Origin: Clostridia bacterium
GTDB lineage: Bacteria > Bacillota > Clostridia > Christensenellales > Aristaeellaceae
DNA: 64,000 bases
Reading direction: 5' to 3'
NCBI GenBank assembly: GCA_017429695.1
Contig: JAFROK010000049.1
Location: 1-64,000, forward strand
Below are positions 51,798-60,113 of the stretch, piece by piece. The notes below the pieces were generated by a model, which worked only from the letters and a program-made list of their open reading frames with translations, ran no database searches and had not been told where the DNA came from. The first letter of the stretch is position 1; each line of letters begins with the position of its first letter. A program made the position numbers and the translations under genes.

Positions 51798-51812
51798 TAT
51801 TCTGTTGATATG

Positions 51813-51840
51813 ACCACATCGTTTTTTGATGTGGTTTCTT
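51813..51840 (+). terminator. Possible terminator
   Basis: ACCACATC (51813-51820) and GATGTGGT (51828-51835) form an 8-bp stem with a T-rich loop and are followed by TTCTTC. It lies about 80 nt after the acidic remnant. Confidence 0.5.
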
Positions 51841-51843
51841 CTA

Positions 51844-51942
51844 TTATCTGATCTTCGTCTTCTTCCCTAAAAGGCTGTCACGGGTGTACCCAACCTTGTG
51901 TCCGTGATTATCATAATGGTTCTTGAACCCGGAAGTTCTTCC
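51844..51942 (-). pseudogene. Basic protein remnant
   Basis: A startless frame reads FKNHYDNHGHKVGYTRDSLL and ends GKKTKIR. It resembles the repeating HYDxxGxKVG units of small clostridial proteins of unknown role. Confidence 0.35.
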
Positions 51943-52026
51943 TTATTTTATCCGTACTCCAGCCATTTGGCAATGTAGAAAAACCCCCTGGCAGCGTGTC
52001 TCTTGACTACCAGGGATCCCGCATAT

Positions 52027-52791
52027 TTATTCTGCTCTATTGCCTGAAACCAGCTCAACAAGGAATCTGGCCACTCCATCCTTGTCATTGCTTTCCGTAA
52101 TATAATCCGCGACATCCCTGACGCGTTCCAGGGCGTTGCTCACCGCCACTCCACAGCCGCAGCGCCGGATCGGTTCAACATCATCATTGTCATCGCCGAA
52201 ATAGATGGCCTGATCCGGCGTGATCTCATAAGTTTCCAGCATTTTCTGAATGCCGTTCCATTTTGTTGCTGAAGAACTCATGATCTGTACAAGCTTCTGA
52301 TCAGCGACAGAAGCGTAGGTGTCATTCGGAAGGTTCACGTTGATTTGGTCTGCAGGAATCCCAGGATAGCTTGCCAGAATCTTATAGATCTTTTCCTGCT
52401 GAGGCAGTTTCCGGATATGGTCAGTGACCATTGGCTCCCAGATCGGAATATCTGTATTTGCGTACAAGCCGTTTCCCGTTTCAAGGGAGATGATCATCCC
52501 TGCAATGCCTTCCAGCTGCCGGAGAATATCTTCCGCACTGTCAGGGTTGATCGGGTTTTCATAATCATTCTTCTTTGCAATCGTTCGTGCGCCGTTCAGA
52601 GTTGTAACAGCGTCAAAGGGAATCATTTTGCAGTACTCTGTGATGGCTCGTTCGGGCCTTGCTGTCGCCGCAAAAAGCCGGATTCCGGATTTCTGCAAGT
52701 CCAGAAGCACTTTGACAGTATACTCAGAAATGGATTTATCCGTATGCAACAGCGTCCTGTCAAAATCCACAATGATTGCCCGATAGTCCAT
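52027..52791 (-). CDS. HAD-superfamily phosphatase (Cof type)
   Basis: A 254-residue haloacid-dehalogenase hydrolase. Motif I is DFDRTLL (nucleophile Asp and acid Asp), motif II is in ATARPER, and motif IV is FGDDNDDVEPI. The large C2-type cap between motifs II and III marks the Cof group, which acts on sugar phosphates, FMN or nucleotides. AAGGAG precedes the ATG. It is a single gene downstream of the remnant region. Confidence 0.9.
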   Translation of the reverse strand: MDYRAIIVDFDRTLLHTDKSISEYTVKVLLDLQKSGIRLFAATARPERAITEYCKMIPFDAVTTLNGARTIAKKNDYENPINPDSAEDILRQLEGIAGMIISLETGNGLYANTDIPIWEPMVTDHIRKLPQQEKIYKILASYPGIPADQINVNLPNDTYASVADQKLVQIMSSSATKWNGIQKMLETYEITPDQAIYFGDDNDDVEPIRRCGCGVAVSNALERVRDVADYITESNDKDGVARFLVELVSGNRAE

Positions 52792-53009
52792 TTTGAATCT
52801 CCTTCTTACAGCCTATATTGCATGAAGTTGCTGCTGTGTCATGCTGCCTCTTAACACATTCCGCACCAACCTTTATTTCTCAACGTTTTTATACTTTATA
52901 TATTCGATACTGATGCTTCTTTCTCCTTTGGATATGACAGTCCCGAAGGGCAGTAATTCTCATATCATTTTTACTATGGTGACCATGCATCATGAAACCC
53001 ATGGTTTTG

Positions 53010-53606
53010 TCAGCCTTCTTTCCCAGTTCCAATAGCATCTTGCCGCTTTTCTTTCCGTGTTATGGAAGCCCCCAAATCGTAAGCACGCCTCAATCCATCC
53101 CCGGCAAGCACATCCCCCGCATCCTTCGCGTCGCGCACGAGCACCATCCCGATGTCTTCCAGTCCGAAGTACCTGCATGTCATGCGGTATTGCGTCACGA
53201 TCGGGTCAAAAAGGTCCGGAAGCGACGCCGCACCCACCAGGATAAGACCGAGCTGCTTTATATGGAAATCATTCCGCAGCGGCGTGTGTAGCCGGTCGAT
53301 CAGTGCCTTGAGCTGTGCGCTGACACCATAAAAGTACACAGGGGATGCGATGATCAGCGTATCGGTTTGCATTAATCTTTGATAAATCAATGCCATATCG
53401 TCCTTCTGCACACAGGCGTGGCCTTCGCCCGAGTAACAAGCGTTGCAACCAAGGCACGGATTGATACGGTAATCTGCCACACGCAATAGTTCAACATCGT
53501 TGTCGTTACGTGCTCCTTTTTCAAAGCTCTCCGCGAGCAGCGCCGTATTTCCATTTCTCCGCGGGCTTCCAATCAATACTGTAATCCTGCTCATGCGAGA
53601 TTTCAC
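53010..53606 (-). CDS. NAD(P)H-dependent FMN oxidoreductase (flavodoxin fold)
   Basis: A 198-residue flavoprotein. The phosphate loop is LIGSPRRNGNTALLAE, the Cys motif is CLGCNACYSGEGHAC, and IASPVYFYGVSAQLKALIDR is the flavin-contact segment. Iron-sulfur flavoproteins and related reductases share this set. The GTG start at 53606 has AAAAGG only 4 nt upstream; an ATG 12 nt later is the alternative. Confidence 0.85.
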   Translation of the reverse strand: MKSRMSRITVLIGSPRRNGNTALLAESFEKGARNDNDVELLRVADYRINPCLGCNACYSGEGHACVQKDDMALIYQRLMQTDTLIIASPVYFYGVSAQLKALIDRLHTPLRNDFHIKQLGLILVGAASLPDLFDPIVTQYRMTCRYFGLEDIGMVLVRDAKDAGDVLAGDGLRRAYDLGASITRKEKRQDAIGTGKEG

Positions 53607-53642
53607 CGTTCCTTTTCACTGAATGCTGCACAGGAATTTCTC

Positions 53643-53939
53643 TCATTTCCACATCCAGCAAATCAACCGGTCAGATATAGCCAGGCCGAGCTTCCTTTGC
53701 AGCGCCATAGAGGCGCTGTTGCTCTTCTCAATCTGACAGAAGGGAGTATAACCCTCCTGAAGCGTCTTTGCGATTACAGCCTTTTCGAGTTCCGTTGCAT
53801 ACCCTCTGCGCCGGAATTCCGGGAAGATATACAGCAGGCCCATGCTGCCTTCCAGGTGCTCTCTCAAAACACGGTCAATACCAAGGTAATCAATATCTGT
53901 CAAATCCATACTGCTTTCACCCATCATCATCCCCCTCAC
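53643..53939 (-). pseudogene. C-terminal half of a GNAT acetyltransferase
   Basis: A 98-residue frame holding only the acetyl-CoA half: LLYIFPEFRRRGYATELEKA (motif A with RRGYA) and IEKSNSASMALQRKLGL. Full-length relatives are longer and carry an N-terminal substrate domain, missing here. The ATG used lies in a run of ATGs. It is probably a truncated, inactive gene. Confidence 0.6.
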
Positions 53940-53973
53940 TTGATCCCGGCCGGATTAACAACAATACACGATC

Positions 53974-54051
53974 TCACAGTCCCCGCTGTTTCGCCCAGCC
54001 GCACTTTGCCTCCATCTCGTCCCAGAACGCCTCCGATCGTTTCGTACTGTA
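53974..54051 (-). pseudogene. Short protein-end remnant
   Basis: A startless frame reads YSTKRSEAFWDEMEAKCGWA and ends KQRGL before TGA. It looks like the end of a small conserved protein but is too short to identify. Confidence 0.3.
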
Positions 54052-54066
54052 GTCGGCAGCGATAAG

Positions 54067-54594
54067 TCACGATATGATTGGAAATTCCATCTGGATATCA
54101 AAAGGCTCATCTCTGACATAAGATGGTATCGGATGTACACTCGGCCTGAAGCCCATCGCCATGTAAAACGCAATAGTCTCTTCAGCAGAACAGCAGGAAG
54201 CATACAACGCCTTCGCTCCACGGCTTTTTGCGTAATCAGTGACAGTTTCAATCATCTGCCGACCGATTCCGTTCCCTCTGTAATCACGGGATACGTGAAA
54301 GCTGTCGATGATCATACGGCCTTCGTTCAGTTCCGGCCTCATCATAATTTCGCCGACAACTGTATTGCCGTCAAACGCACAATAAGTGATGTATTGTCCT
54401 GAAAGAATCTCTGATGCTTTTTCCCGCTTCCGTTCAGAAGGCCATGTTTCGGTATAGGGACTATTCTTCAGAACAAGTTTACCGTTTTCAATGCGGTAAA
54501 CGTTCCTGACCTCCTGAAACCGATCAAACGAATCCATAGAAAACTCGGTGAAATTACTTTTGTCCGCCAGTTTAATTTCAATATTGACTTCCAA
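54067..54594 (-). CDS. GNAT-family N-acetyltransferase
   Basis: A 175-residue acetyltransferase. The acetyl-CoA loop is in VSRDYRGNGIGRQMIETV (RGNGIG), followed by GAKALYASCCSAEETIAFYM and GFRP. The family acetylates amines of small molecules or protein ends; the substrate is unknown. The start appears to be TTG at 54594, with GGAG about 12 nt upstream. It is one of four GNAT-type genes or remnants between 51 and 56 kb. Confidence 0.85.
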   Translation of the reverse strand: MEVNIEIKLADKSNFTEFSMDSFDRFQEVRNVYRIENGKLVLKNSPYTETWPSERKREKASEILSGQYITYCAFDGNTVVGEIMMRPELNEGRMIIDSFHVSRDYRGNGIGRQMIETVTDYAKSRGAKALYASCCSAEETIAFYMAMGFRPSVHPIPSYVRDEPFDIQMEFPIIS

Positions 54595-54618
54595 GTATTG
54601 CTTTTCTCCTATTACTTT

Positions 54619-55104
54619 TTACTTATCGGTAAACGCTTTGACTTCGCATCCCCTGCTTTTGTAGTAAGCAAGCATTTCGGGCAGTTTTTTCAGGTCATAG
54701 CTTGTCACACAGTCCGAGAAAACATGAACCGTATATCCGGACTTTGTCATATTAAAGCAGGTTGATTTTACGCATGCTGTAGCATCAGCACCGGTGATGT
54801 AGAACTCGGTAATACCATTTTCAGCGATGAATGCCGCAAACGGCTCGCTTGTCAGGGCATTAGCTTTGGTCTTAATGAAGATATTGTCCGACACGACCTC
54901 CAGCTCGGGTGCCAGTTCAGCACCTTTGCTGTCGGGCTTAAAGGTACGCGTTCCAGCGGAAATGTTATTGTGCTTGATGTAAACAATATGCATACCGTCA
55001 GACTGTGCCCACTCAATAGCGGCATTGATGTTATCGATTACATCTTTATAGTGTTTTGTAATGTCGTTTTGTATGTCGATGACGACAAGCGCTCTGTTTT
55101 GCAT
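54619..55104 (-). CDS. Isochorismatase-family cysteine hydrolase
   Basis: A 161-residue hydrolase. The catalytic triad is Asp in VVIDIQND, Lys in IFIKTKANAL and Cys in TGADATACVKST; a cis-peptide precedes the Cys loop. Members include nicotinamidases and N-carbamoyl hydrolases, so the substrate is not fixed. GGAGG lies 6 nt before the ATG at 55104. It follows the GNAT-NlpC/P60-like gene by 66 nt. Confidence 0.88.
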   Translation of the reverse strand: MQNRALVVIDIQNDITKHYKDVIDNINAAIEWAQSDGMHIVYIKHNNISAGTRTFKPDSKGAELAPELEVVSDNIFIKTKANALTSEPFAAFIAENGITEFYITGADATACVKSTCFNMTKSGYTVHVFSDCVTSYDLKKLPEMLAYYKSRGCEVKAFTDK

Positions 55105-55170
55105 GATATTCCTCCGCAACACGAAATTTATTCCGATTCTTCTTTTCGCTTATCTGAAACAGGGCAGGAC

Positions 55171-56103
55171 TCAGTCATACTCCTTCTGTTTCAATACCCG
55201 CTCCATCGGCACCCAGCCGATGTACTTCGGATGATCTCCTGTCGGTGCTGTCATGGCTTCGATTATCCGGTAATCGTCGATCCGGACCACATCCCAGGCA
55301 TGGATGATCTTGCTGTCCTCAAGGCTGATGCCGCAGTGGCCCCAGTTGACCGGACCGTCCGGGCCCCGGCAGATGCAATCATAGAAGACAAACGCGCCTC
55401 GCTCCGGTTTGCCCTGACGCATTCCGTCAGCATAGAGCAAAGCGGACTCTTTCGCGGAATCCCCGCCGAAAATCTCAATTCCGTTGCTCTTCTCAAGCGC
55501 GTCCTCGATGAATGAAAGGCACCATCCGGCATAATCACTGTTTCCAAGCTGATCTTTTGCCCAGCGAATCATATGTTCTGTGAGTTCGTTCAGCCATTCC
55601 TCCCTCGAAATCACCGATACATGTGTTCTCCCATTTGCCTCATCCGGATATTCGCAGGCAAAGTGCATGCCGACGGATTCTGCCGTTCGGAAGGAAGGGA
55701 AATTGGTATATTTGCAGTAGGAGTACAAGGCCGGATAATCCGTATTCCGAAACGCCCAGTCACGGACAGCCTTTGCCGCCTCTTTGGCATAGCCCTTCCG
55801 CTGACAGTCGCGGCGGATATGATAGCCGATCTCGGGGAGCAATTCTCCGTTGATGTTTTGCAGTGTCAGCCCGCAGTCGCCAATCATTTCGCCGGTATCC
55901 TTCAGACAGAGGGCCCACAGTCCGAAGCCGTCCTTCCGATAACGTTTCATGTTTCTCTCTATCCAATCCCTGACGCGCTGCCCGTCGAAGTAATAAGGAT
56001 AGTGCTGCATGATTTCGTGGTCGCCGAGCACCTGAAACAACGCCTGATCATCATCCGGCGTCATTTCCCGCAAAAACAGCCTGTCTGTGTTAATCCATTT
56101 CAA
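55171..56103 (-). CDS. GNAT acetyltransferase fused to an NlpC/P60-like domain
   Basis: A 310-residue two-domain protein. Residues 1-165 are a RimJ/RimL-type GNAT domain; QRKGYAKEA (101-109) is the acetyl-CoA loop. Residues 175-300 resemble an NlpC/P60 or CHAP cysteine peptidase: Cys195 (YAGWCLSFIEDAL) and His256 (NWGHCGIS) would form the catalytic pair, followed by IIHAWDVVRIDDY. The fusion is unusual, and there is no signal peptide, so action in the cytosol is expected. TTG at 56103 is chosen because AAAGGAG lies 9 nt before it and the protein then starts KWINTDRLFLREM, as relatives do. A second copy of its C-terminal motif lies at 57021-57062. Confidence 0.75.
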   Translation of the reverse strand: MKWINTDRLFLREMTPDDDQALFQVLGDHEIMQHYPYYFDGQRVRDWIERNMKRYRKDGFGLWALCLKDTGEMIGDCGLTLQNINGELLPEIGYHIRRDCQRKGYAKEAAKAVRDWAFRNTDYPALYSYCKYTNFPSFRTAESVGMHFACEYPDEANGRTHVSVISREEWLNELTEHMIRWAKDQLGNSDYAGWCLSFIEDALEKSNGIEIFGGDSAKESALLYADGMRQGKPERGAFVFYDCICRGPDGPVNWGHCGISLEDSKIIHAWDVVRIDDYRIIEAMTAPTGDHPKYIGWVPMERVLKQKEYD

Positions 56104-56191
56104 GCAGTCACACTCCTTTGATATCATCATACAATTCCTGTTTGTAAGGGGCTCTTACACAATCAACGGTCTAACGCGCAGCCAGGGGCTC

Positions 56192-56959
56192 TCAATCATT
56201 CATGTCCGGCAAATATCCATCAACGATTTTGTAGTCGATACCCGCCTTACGGGCCTGCTGCGTTTGGAAGCGGCGCGGGACATGGTACATCCTGCCATCT
56301 TTGATAAAATAGGCTCCCGTTTGATGAAATTGAAAAGGGACGCCTTTGTTCATACACTGACGGCGAACATCCAGCACCCATTCGTAATCAAGCGGCCGCA
56401 CGTTTGTGCCCGATTCGCCTGAGCAAGCCACCTCGCAGATACTGCCATTCAGATACTTTTCAAGATTGACCGGACCAAGCATGGGGCCGAGAATTACCGT
56501 TTTATGCTTGATTGGAAGCTCTGCGAAGATCGGCAGCCGGAAATCCGCCCGATCCTGGTTTTCACAGGTGCAGCCTACGATAACATTATCATAACCGTCT
56601 CCCCAGTCAACCGGTGCACATTCCGGAAACCGTTCGATGCGCTTTGTGAAAAAGTAGAACATGCAGTCATCGCGGCATTTTATCATTTCCCAGCATTCAT
56701 CACGCCATTCATCCGCATCCTTCAGCAAAAAATCTGAGGTAAAGCATGTCATGACGATCGAGCCTGGCGCAATCTTCAGCGTTCCGTCACGCTTTTTCCT
56801 TATCGGCAGATAGAAGTTTTGCGTTTTGCGGCATCGTTCCGACGTAACTGGACTGCCGTATGCTTCATCCTGTCTGTAGACGTAGCAGTAACGGCATCCT
56901 TCGGAGTATTTCGTACAGCCGTGCCATGGATTCCAACTTGCGTATTTCTGTATACTCAT
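56192..56959 (-). CDS. DUF5131 family protein (phage Gp37/Gp68-like)
   Basis: A 255-residue protein beginning with WNPWHGCTKYSEGCRYCYV, where CxxxxxxCxxC resembles a radical-SAM or zinc cluster loop. TSDFLL, FFTKRIERFP and GPMLGP lie along the barrel-like middle. These proteins occur in phages and clostridial genomes; the activity is unproven. The start lacks a good ribosome binding site. Confidence 0.8.
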   Translation of the reverse strand: MSIQKYASWNPWHGCTKYSEGCRYCYVYRQDEAYGSPVTSERCRKTQNFYLPIRKKRDGTLKIAPGSIVMTCFTSDFLLKDADEWRDECWEMIKCRDDCMFYFFTKRIERFPECAPVDWGDGYDNVIVGCTCENQDRADFRLPIFAELPIKHKTVILGPMLGPVNLEKYLNGSICEVACSGESGTNVRPLDYEWVLDVRRQCMNKGVPFQFHQTGAYFIKDGRMYHVPRRFQTQQARKAGIDYKIVDGYLPDMND

Positions 56960-57020
56960 CTTTACGTTCCCAATGCTTAAACTGTATGACAGTCCCTAAG
57001 GACAGTAATACATTGTTATT

Positions 57021-57062
57021 TCGTTTCTGCCGCAACACCCTTTCGACAGACACCCAGCCTGA
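57021..57062 (-). pseudogene. Remnant of a second GNAT-NlpC/P60-type gene end
   Basis: The frame reads GWVSVERVLRQK, nearly identical to GWVPMERVLKQK at the C-terminus of the 55171-56103 protein. It is out of frame with neighbouring genes and lacks the rest, so it is a leftover of a duplicated copy. Confidence 0.5.
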
Positions 57063-57069
57063 CATACCT

Positions 57070-57489
57070 CTAGCCCCGCATATTCTTTTCCTTTTCGTAA
57101 AAAGCCCTGCAGAGCATGCTGAATTCCTCCGGGCTTTCGCAAGCGTTTTCACACTGCCGTTTCTTTTCCCCGGAACGCGCAAAAGTGTCCCGCACCTTAT
57201 CGCATTCAAACTCCGGGCAATCCCGGCAGGCGCTCACTCCATGATCCCGGGTACAGGGCAGCAGCATGAAGCTGCATGCAGGACGGCAGCCACAGCCTGT
57301 GCAGCGAATTTCATCGTTGCTGACCACATGATCCCGCCATCCCGCCCGATACCAGAACACAGCAGTCTCGTGAAGTTCCTCCTCGGTCCGCGCCAGATAG
57401 CGCGGACAAACCGCGCAGTCATCCCCGCAGACGGAAATAATCGGTTCTGCGCTTTCCAGCGCTTTAAGCCTGTCTCTGTACCACTTCAT
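57070..57489 (-). CDS. DUF3795 family Cys-rich protein
   Basis: A 139-residue Cys-rich protein of the DUF3795 type. CGDDCAVCPRYLAR near residue 21, CTGCGC in the middle and CRDCPEFECDKV near the end suggest one or two metal or Fe-S sites. Function is unknown; the family is common in anaerobes. The ATG at 57489 has GGAGG 6 nt upstream. It starts 30 nt after the flavoprotein gene on the same strand, suggesting a shared redox role. Confidence 0.85.
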   Translation of the reverse strand: MKWYRDRLKALESAEPIISVCGDDCAVCPRYLARTEEELHETAVFWYRAGWRDHVVSNDEIRCTGCGCRPACSFMLLPCTRDHGVSACRDCPEFECDKVRDTFARSGEKKRQCENACESPEEFSMLCRAFYEKEKNMRG

Positions 57490-57519
57490 CGTGTCCCTCC
57501 ATTCCATTGAACCCGTTGC

Positions 57520-58200
57520 TCAAATCCCATTCACGTTCCGGATATACTCTTCCGCTGAAATCATTGGTTTTTCCAATTCATCCACCGTTTCTGCGGAAAG
57601 ACGGAGCGCAGAGGCATATTCTTCTCCCGCCTTTTGGAATTTTTCCAGCAGCGGATCGGCCACGATGGCTGCTGCCGGCACATTGAGCAGAGGCGTTTCC
57701 GGCACACAGACAATGTCAGGTTTTCCGAAGCAGACTTCGCACATCTTTTTCAACCCGTCAAAATTCCCTTCCCAGTGCGGAAAACCGCATCCGCAGATCA
57801 CCAGCGTGTGGATTCGTGAAAAATCCACCAACGCTTCATGCCGCACCGTTCCATCCGGTTGCTGTACCATGTTCATTTTTACCAGCGGAATCGTCCTGTC
57901 CAGCACCGCTTTCAGATGAGAAGGCATCCCGTAGCAGTACAGCGGAAAGCTCCAGATGATCAAATCTGCGTCCCGGTACAGATCCAGGATCGCGTTCTGG
58001 TCATCCGCGATCACGCAGCGGCCGTCCCCACGCTGCCAGCAGCCGAAGCAGCCGCAGCACGGTTCGATCTTCTTTTCCCGTACGTGAACGATATGGATTT
58101 CGTGTTCACCGCTTCGGCTCATGCCTTTGAGAAAGGCATCGGTCAGGCGGAAAGTATCGCTCTTCACCTTGGGACTGCCATTCAAAACAAGGATTTTCAT
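57520..58200 (-). CDS. NAD(P)H-dependent oxidoreductase (flavodoxin fold)
   Basis: A 226-residue flavoprotein with phosphate loop LVLNGSPKVKSDTFRLT, Cys motif CCGCFGCWQRGDGRC and flavin segment WSFPLYCYGMPSHLKAVLDR. It belongs to the same broad group as the 53.0-kb and 14.0-kb proteins but is longer at the C-terminus. It lies between the TetR gene and the DUF3795 gene on the same strand, and TetR probably controls this set. Confidence 0.87.
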   Translation of the reverse strand: MKILVLNGSPKVKSDTFRLTDAFLKGMSRSGEHEIHIVHVREKKIEPCCGCFGCWQRGDGRCVIADDQNAILDLYRDADLIIWSFPLYCYGMPSHLKAVLDRTIPLVKMNMVQQPDGTVRHEALVDFSRIHTLVICGCGFPHWEGNFDGLKKMCEVCFGKPDIVCVPETPLLNVPAAAIVADPLLEKFQKAGEEYASALRLSAETVDELEKPMISAEEYIRNVNGI

Positions 58201-58289
58201 AAAGGTCTCCTCTCTTTCTTCAGCATTCGGCTCATAAAAATGTTTCCAATGTGTTCAATCATCCGGGTATTTGTCCAGATCGAGCGTCG

Positions 58290-58883
58290 TTACTTTACCC
58301 CGTAAGTCGCAAGAAAGTGCCGGCTGAAGGCTTCGATCCTCCGGATCGCATCCGCTGTTTTTTCAGGCTCACGGTCGCACAGATGGATCAGTGCGGAGAT
58401 CGGCGTGGCGTATGCGAAAGCCAACATGGCGGGATCGTCCAGTCGGAGCAGCCCCTTGTCCATCATCCCGCTGAAGATGTGCGTGAACATTTCCGTCAGC
58501 CCGGTCAGGAAGTGCTTCGTCGCAAGCTCCCGCGCCCGGTCATCCCGGAACTGTTCGAGTGTGAGCACCTTCCTCGTCTTCACAATCTGCTCGTCATGAA
58601 TCGTGAGATCCGCCATCCGCATGGTCATGGCGATGAACTCTTCCGGAGAATCCGGCACAGGCGGTAGGTGCTCCGGTGAGCCGAAGCGCTCCCCGTAATA
58701 GGCGATCATTCTGTCAAGCAATGCGTTCCAGATTTCTTCCTTGCTTTCATAATGCTTGTAAATGCCGGACTTGACCAGCCCGAGGGAAGCGCTCAACTCC
58801 CGGATGTTGGTTCCTTCATAGCCTTTTTGTGAGAACATCTCCAGCGCCGCATTCAGGATCCTTTCCTTCGTGTCCTTTGCCAT
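58290..58883 (-). CDS. TetR/AcrR-family regulator
   Basis: A 197-residue repressor. The helix-turn-helix (about residues 8-55) contains RILNAALEMFSQKGYEGTNI and LGLVKSGIYKHYESKEEI. The rest is a helical ligand domain. The ATG at 58883 has GGAGG 5 nt upstream; the frame extends into the operator but without a ribosome site. A perfect 11-bp-arm palindrome covers its own -10 box, showing autorepression. The flavoprotein and DUF3795 genes downstream are likely targets. Confidence 0.92.
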   Translation of the reverse strand: MAKDTKERILNAALEMFSQKGYEGTNIRELSASLGLVKSGIYKHYESKEEIWNALLDRMIAYYGERFGSPEHLPPVPDSPEEFIAMTMRMADLTIHDEQIVKTRKVLTLEQFRDDRARELATKHFLTGLTEMFTHIFSGMMDKGLLRLDDPAMLAFAYATPISALIHLCDREPEKTADAIRRIEAFSRHFLATYGVK

Positions 58884-58898
58884 ACAAACCTCCAAAGC

Positions 58899-58952
58899 AC
58901 AATAGGTGACCTCTCGATCACCTATTGTAGTGAACGAAAGATCACTTGTCAA
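58899..58952 (-). promoter_or_regulatory. TetR promoter and operator
   Basis: On the minus strand TTGACA (58952-58947) and TACAAT (58929-58924) are 17 nt apart. The palindrome arms ACAATAGGTGA (58899-58909) and TCACCTATTGT (58918-58928) overlap the -10 and the transcription start. A looser GTGA...TCAC pair lies in the spacer. Confidence 0.88.
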
Positions 58953-59209
58953 TCCGTATAAACTACTACTCCGAATATCTGCCCAAAAAACGCCATCAAA
59001 AAGATGTGATATTCCGATATTCTTTTCTCAAAGAATGCGATATTATTATATCGTGCTGTTAAGTCTTTGTAAGGCGATGAATGGATGGTGTTTATGTATG
59101 GAGCCTGGAAAATGCAGTATCTTTGCAGCATGGTCGGCCTGTATTTCCGGACATTTGCCGGCGGTGCAATTCATGATATGAAAGATTATGTACCAAGGAA
59201 GAAAAGACC
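58953..59209. other. Intergenic region upstream of the MGMT-fold genes
   Basis: No gene is supported. Short frames occur on both strands without ribosome sites. I see no clear promoter or operator for the plus-strand MGMT-fold genes. Confidence 0.4.
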
Positions 59210-59518
59210 ATGAAAAAGATACTTGATGAATCGCTGATCTATGAAATCCTCTCCGTTGTGGAGGAGATCCCGGAAGGCTGCGTAGCTTCCTATGGTCAGA
59301 TCGCCCGGTTGATCGGCAGAGATCAAAATGCCCGCCTGGTGGGTAAAGTACTGAGCATGGCTGAATTTTACGGGAAATATCCCTGCCATCGGGTGGTTAA
59401 TCACGCGGGCCGGCTTGCCCCGCACTTCCCGGAACAGCGAGAACGGCTGCTGGCGGAAGGCGTCACCTTCCGGGAAAACGGATGTGTAGACATGAAAAAG
59501 AACCAATGGGACTGCTGA
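59210..59518 (+). CDS. MGMT-fold protein (short alkyltransferase-like)
   Basis: A 102-residue DNA-binding alkyltransferase-like protein. VASYGQIARLIG is the helix-turn-helix start, and KYPCHRVVNHAG carries the PCHRV active-site Cys. It consists of the C-terminal MGMT domain only. Classic ATL proteins have Trp in place of the Cys, so this one may still accept alkyl groups. The gene is followed 12 nt later by a full-length methyltransferase gene, forming a DNA-alkylation repair pair. Confidence 0.85.
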   Translation: MKKILDESLIYEILSVVEEIPEGCVASYGQIARLIGRDQNARLVGKVLSMAEFYGKYPCHRVVNHAGRLAPHFPEQRERLLAEGVTFRENGCVDMKKNQWDC

Positions 59519-59530
59519 AAGGAGATAAAC

Positions 59531-60082
59531 TTGGATTTCACGCATCACTATGATTCTCCCCTCGGCGGGATTACTTTGGCCAGCGACGGGGACGCACTCA
59601 TCGGCCTGTGGTTTGATGGGCAGAAGTATTTCGCGGATACGCTGAACAAGGCTGCAGAAGAAAAGCCGCTCCCTGTCTTTGAAAAAGCGGATCAATGGCT
59701 GAATATCTATTTCAGCGGTAAAGCACCAGATTTCACGCCGAAGCTGTCCATGCGTACCACGGCCTTCCGGAAAAAGGTGTGGGAGATCATGCTCACGATT
59801 CCCTTTGGGCAGACCATGACCTACGGTCAGATAGCTGAAACCGTAGCACGGCAGATGAACCTGCCCCAAATATCCGCACAGGCTGTAGGCGGCGCGGTAG
59901 GACACAATTCCATTTCGCTCATCATTCCGTGCCACCGGGTTGTTGGAACAAACGGCAGCCTGACTGGTTATGCCGGAGGCATTGACAAAAAGATCAGGCT
60001 GTTACAGATGGAGGGCGCGGACACGAGCAAATTCTTCATTCCAATCAGTCATGCACCCCGAACTGTATCCAGCTCTCATTAA
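59531..60082 (+). CDS. ogt: Methylated-DNA-protein cysteine methyltransferase
   Basis: A 183-residue O6-alkylguanine alkyltransferase. The N-terminal ribonuclease-like domain (about 1-80) is followed by the DNA-binding half with TYGQIAETVARQ and the active-site IPCHRVVGTNGSLTGYAGG. The Cys takes the methyl or ethyl group from O6-guanine in a suicide reaction. Start is TTG with AAAGGAG 6 nt upstream. It pairs with the short MGMT-fold gene just before it. Confidence 0.92.
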   Translation: MDFTHHYDSPLGGITLASDGDALIGLWFDGQKYFADTLNKAAEEKPLPVFEKADQWLNIYFSGKAPDFTPKLSMRTTAFRKKVWEIMLTIPFGQTMTYGQIAETVARQMNLPQISAQAVGGAVGHNSISLIIPCHRVVGTNGSLTGYAGGIDKKIRLLQMEGADTSKFFIPISHAPRTVSSSH

Positions 60083-60113
60083 AGAATACCAAATTGAGTC
60101 CCTCACGGGCAAC

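Larger units (their letters stand above)
50872..52026. other. Remnant-rich region without an intact gene
   Basis: About 1.15 kb contain no intact gene. I see pieces of an acetyltransferase, a tyrosine integrase, an acidic protein and a basic protein, listed separately, plus two hairpins. Frames change between pieces and none has both start and end, so the region is decayed DNA. Confidence 0.65.

Noticed and set aside
59094..59177. Short plus-strand frame before the MGMT-fold gene
   Set aside because: It ends at a TGA before the gene, has no ribosome site, and shows no family resemblance.
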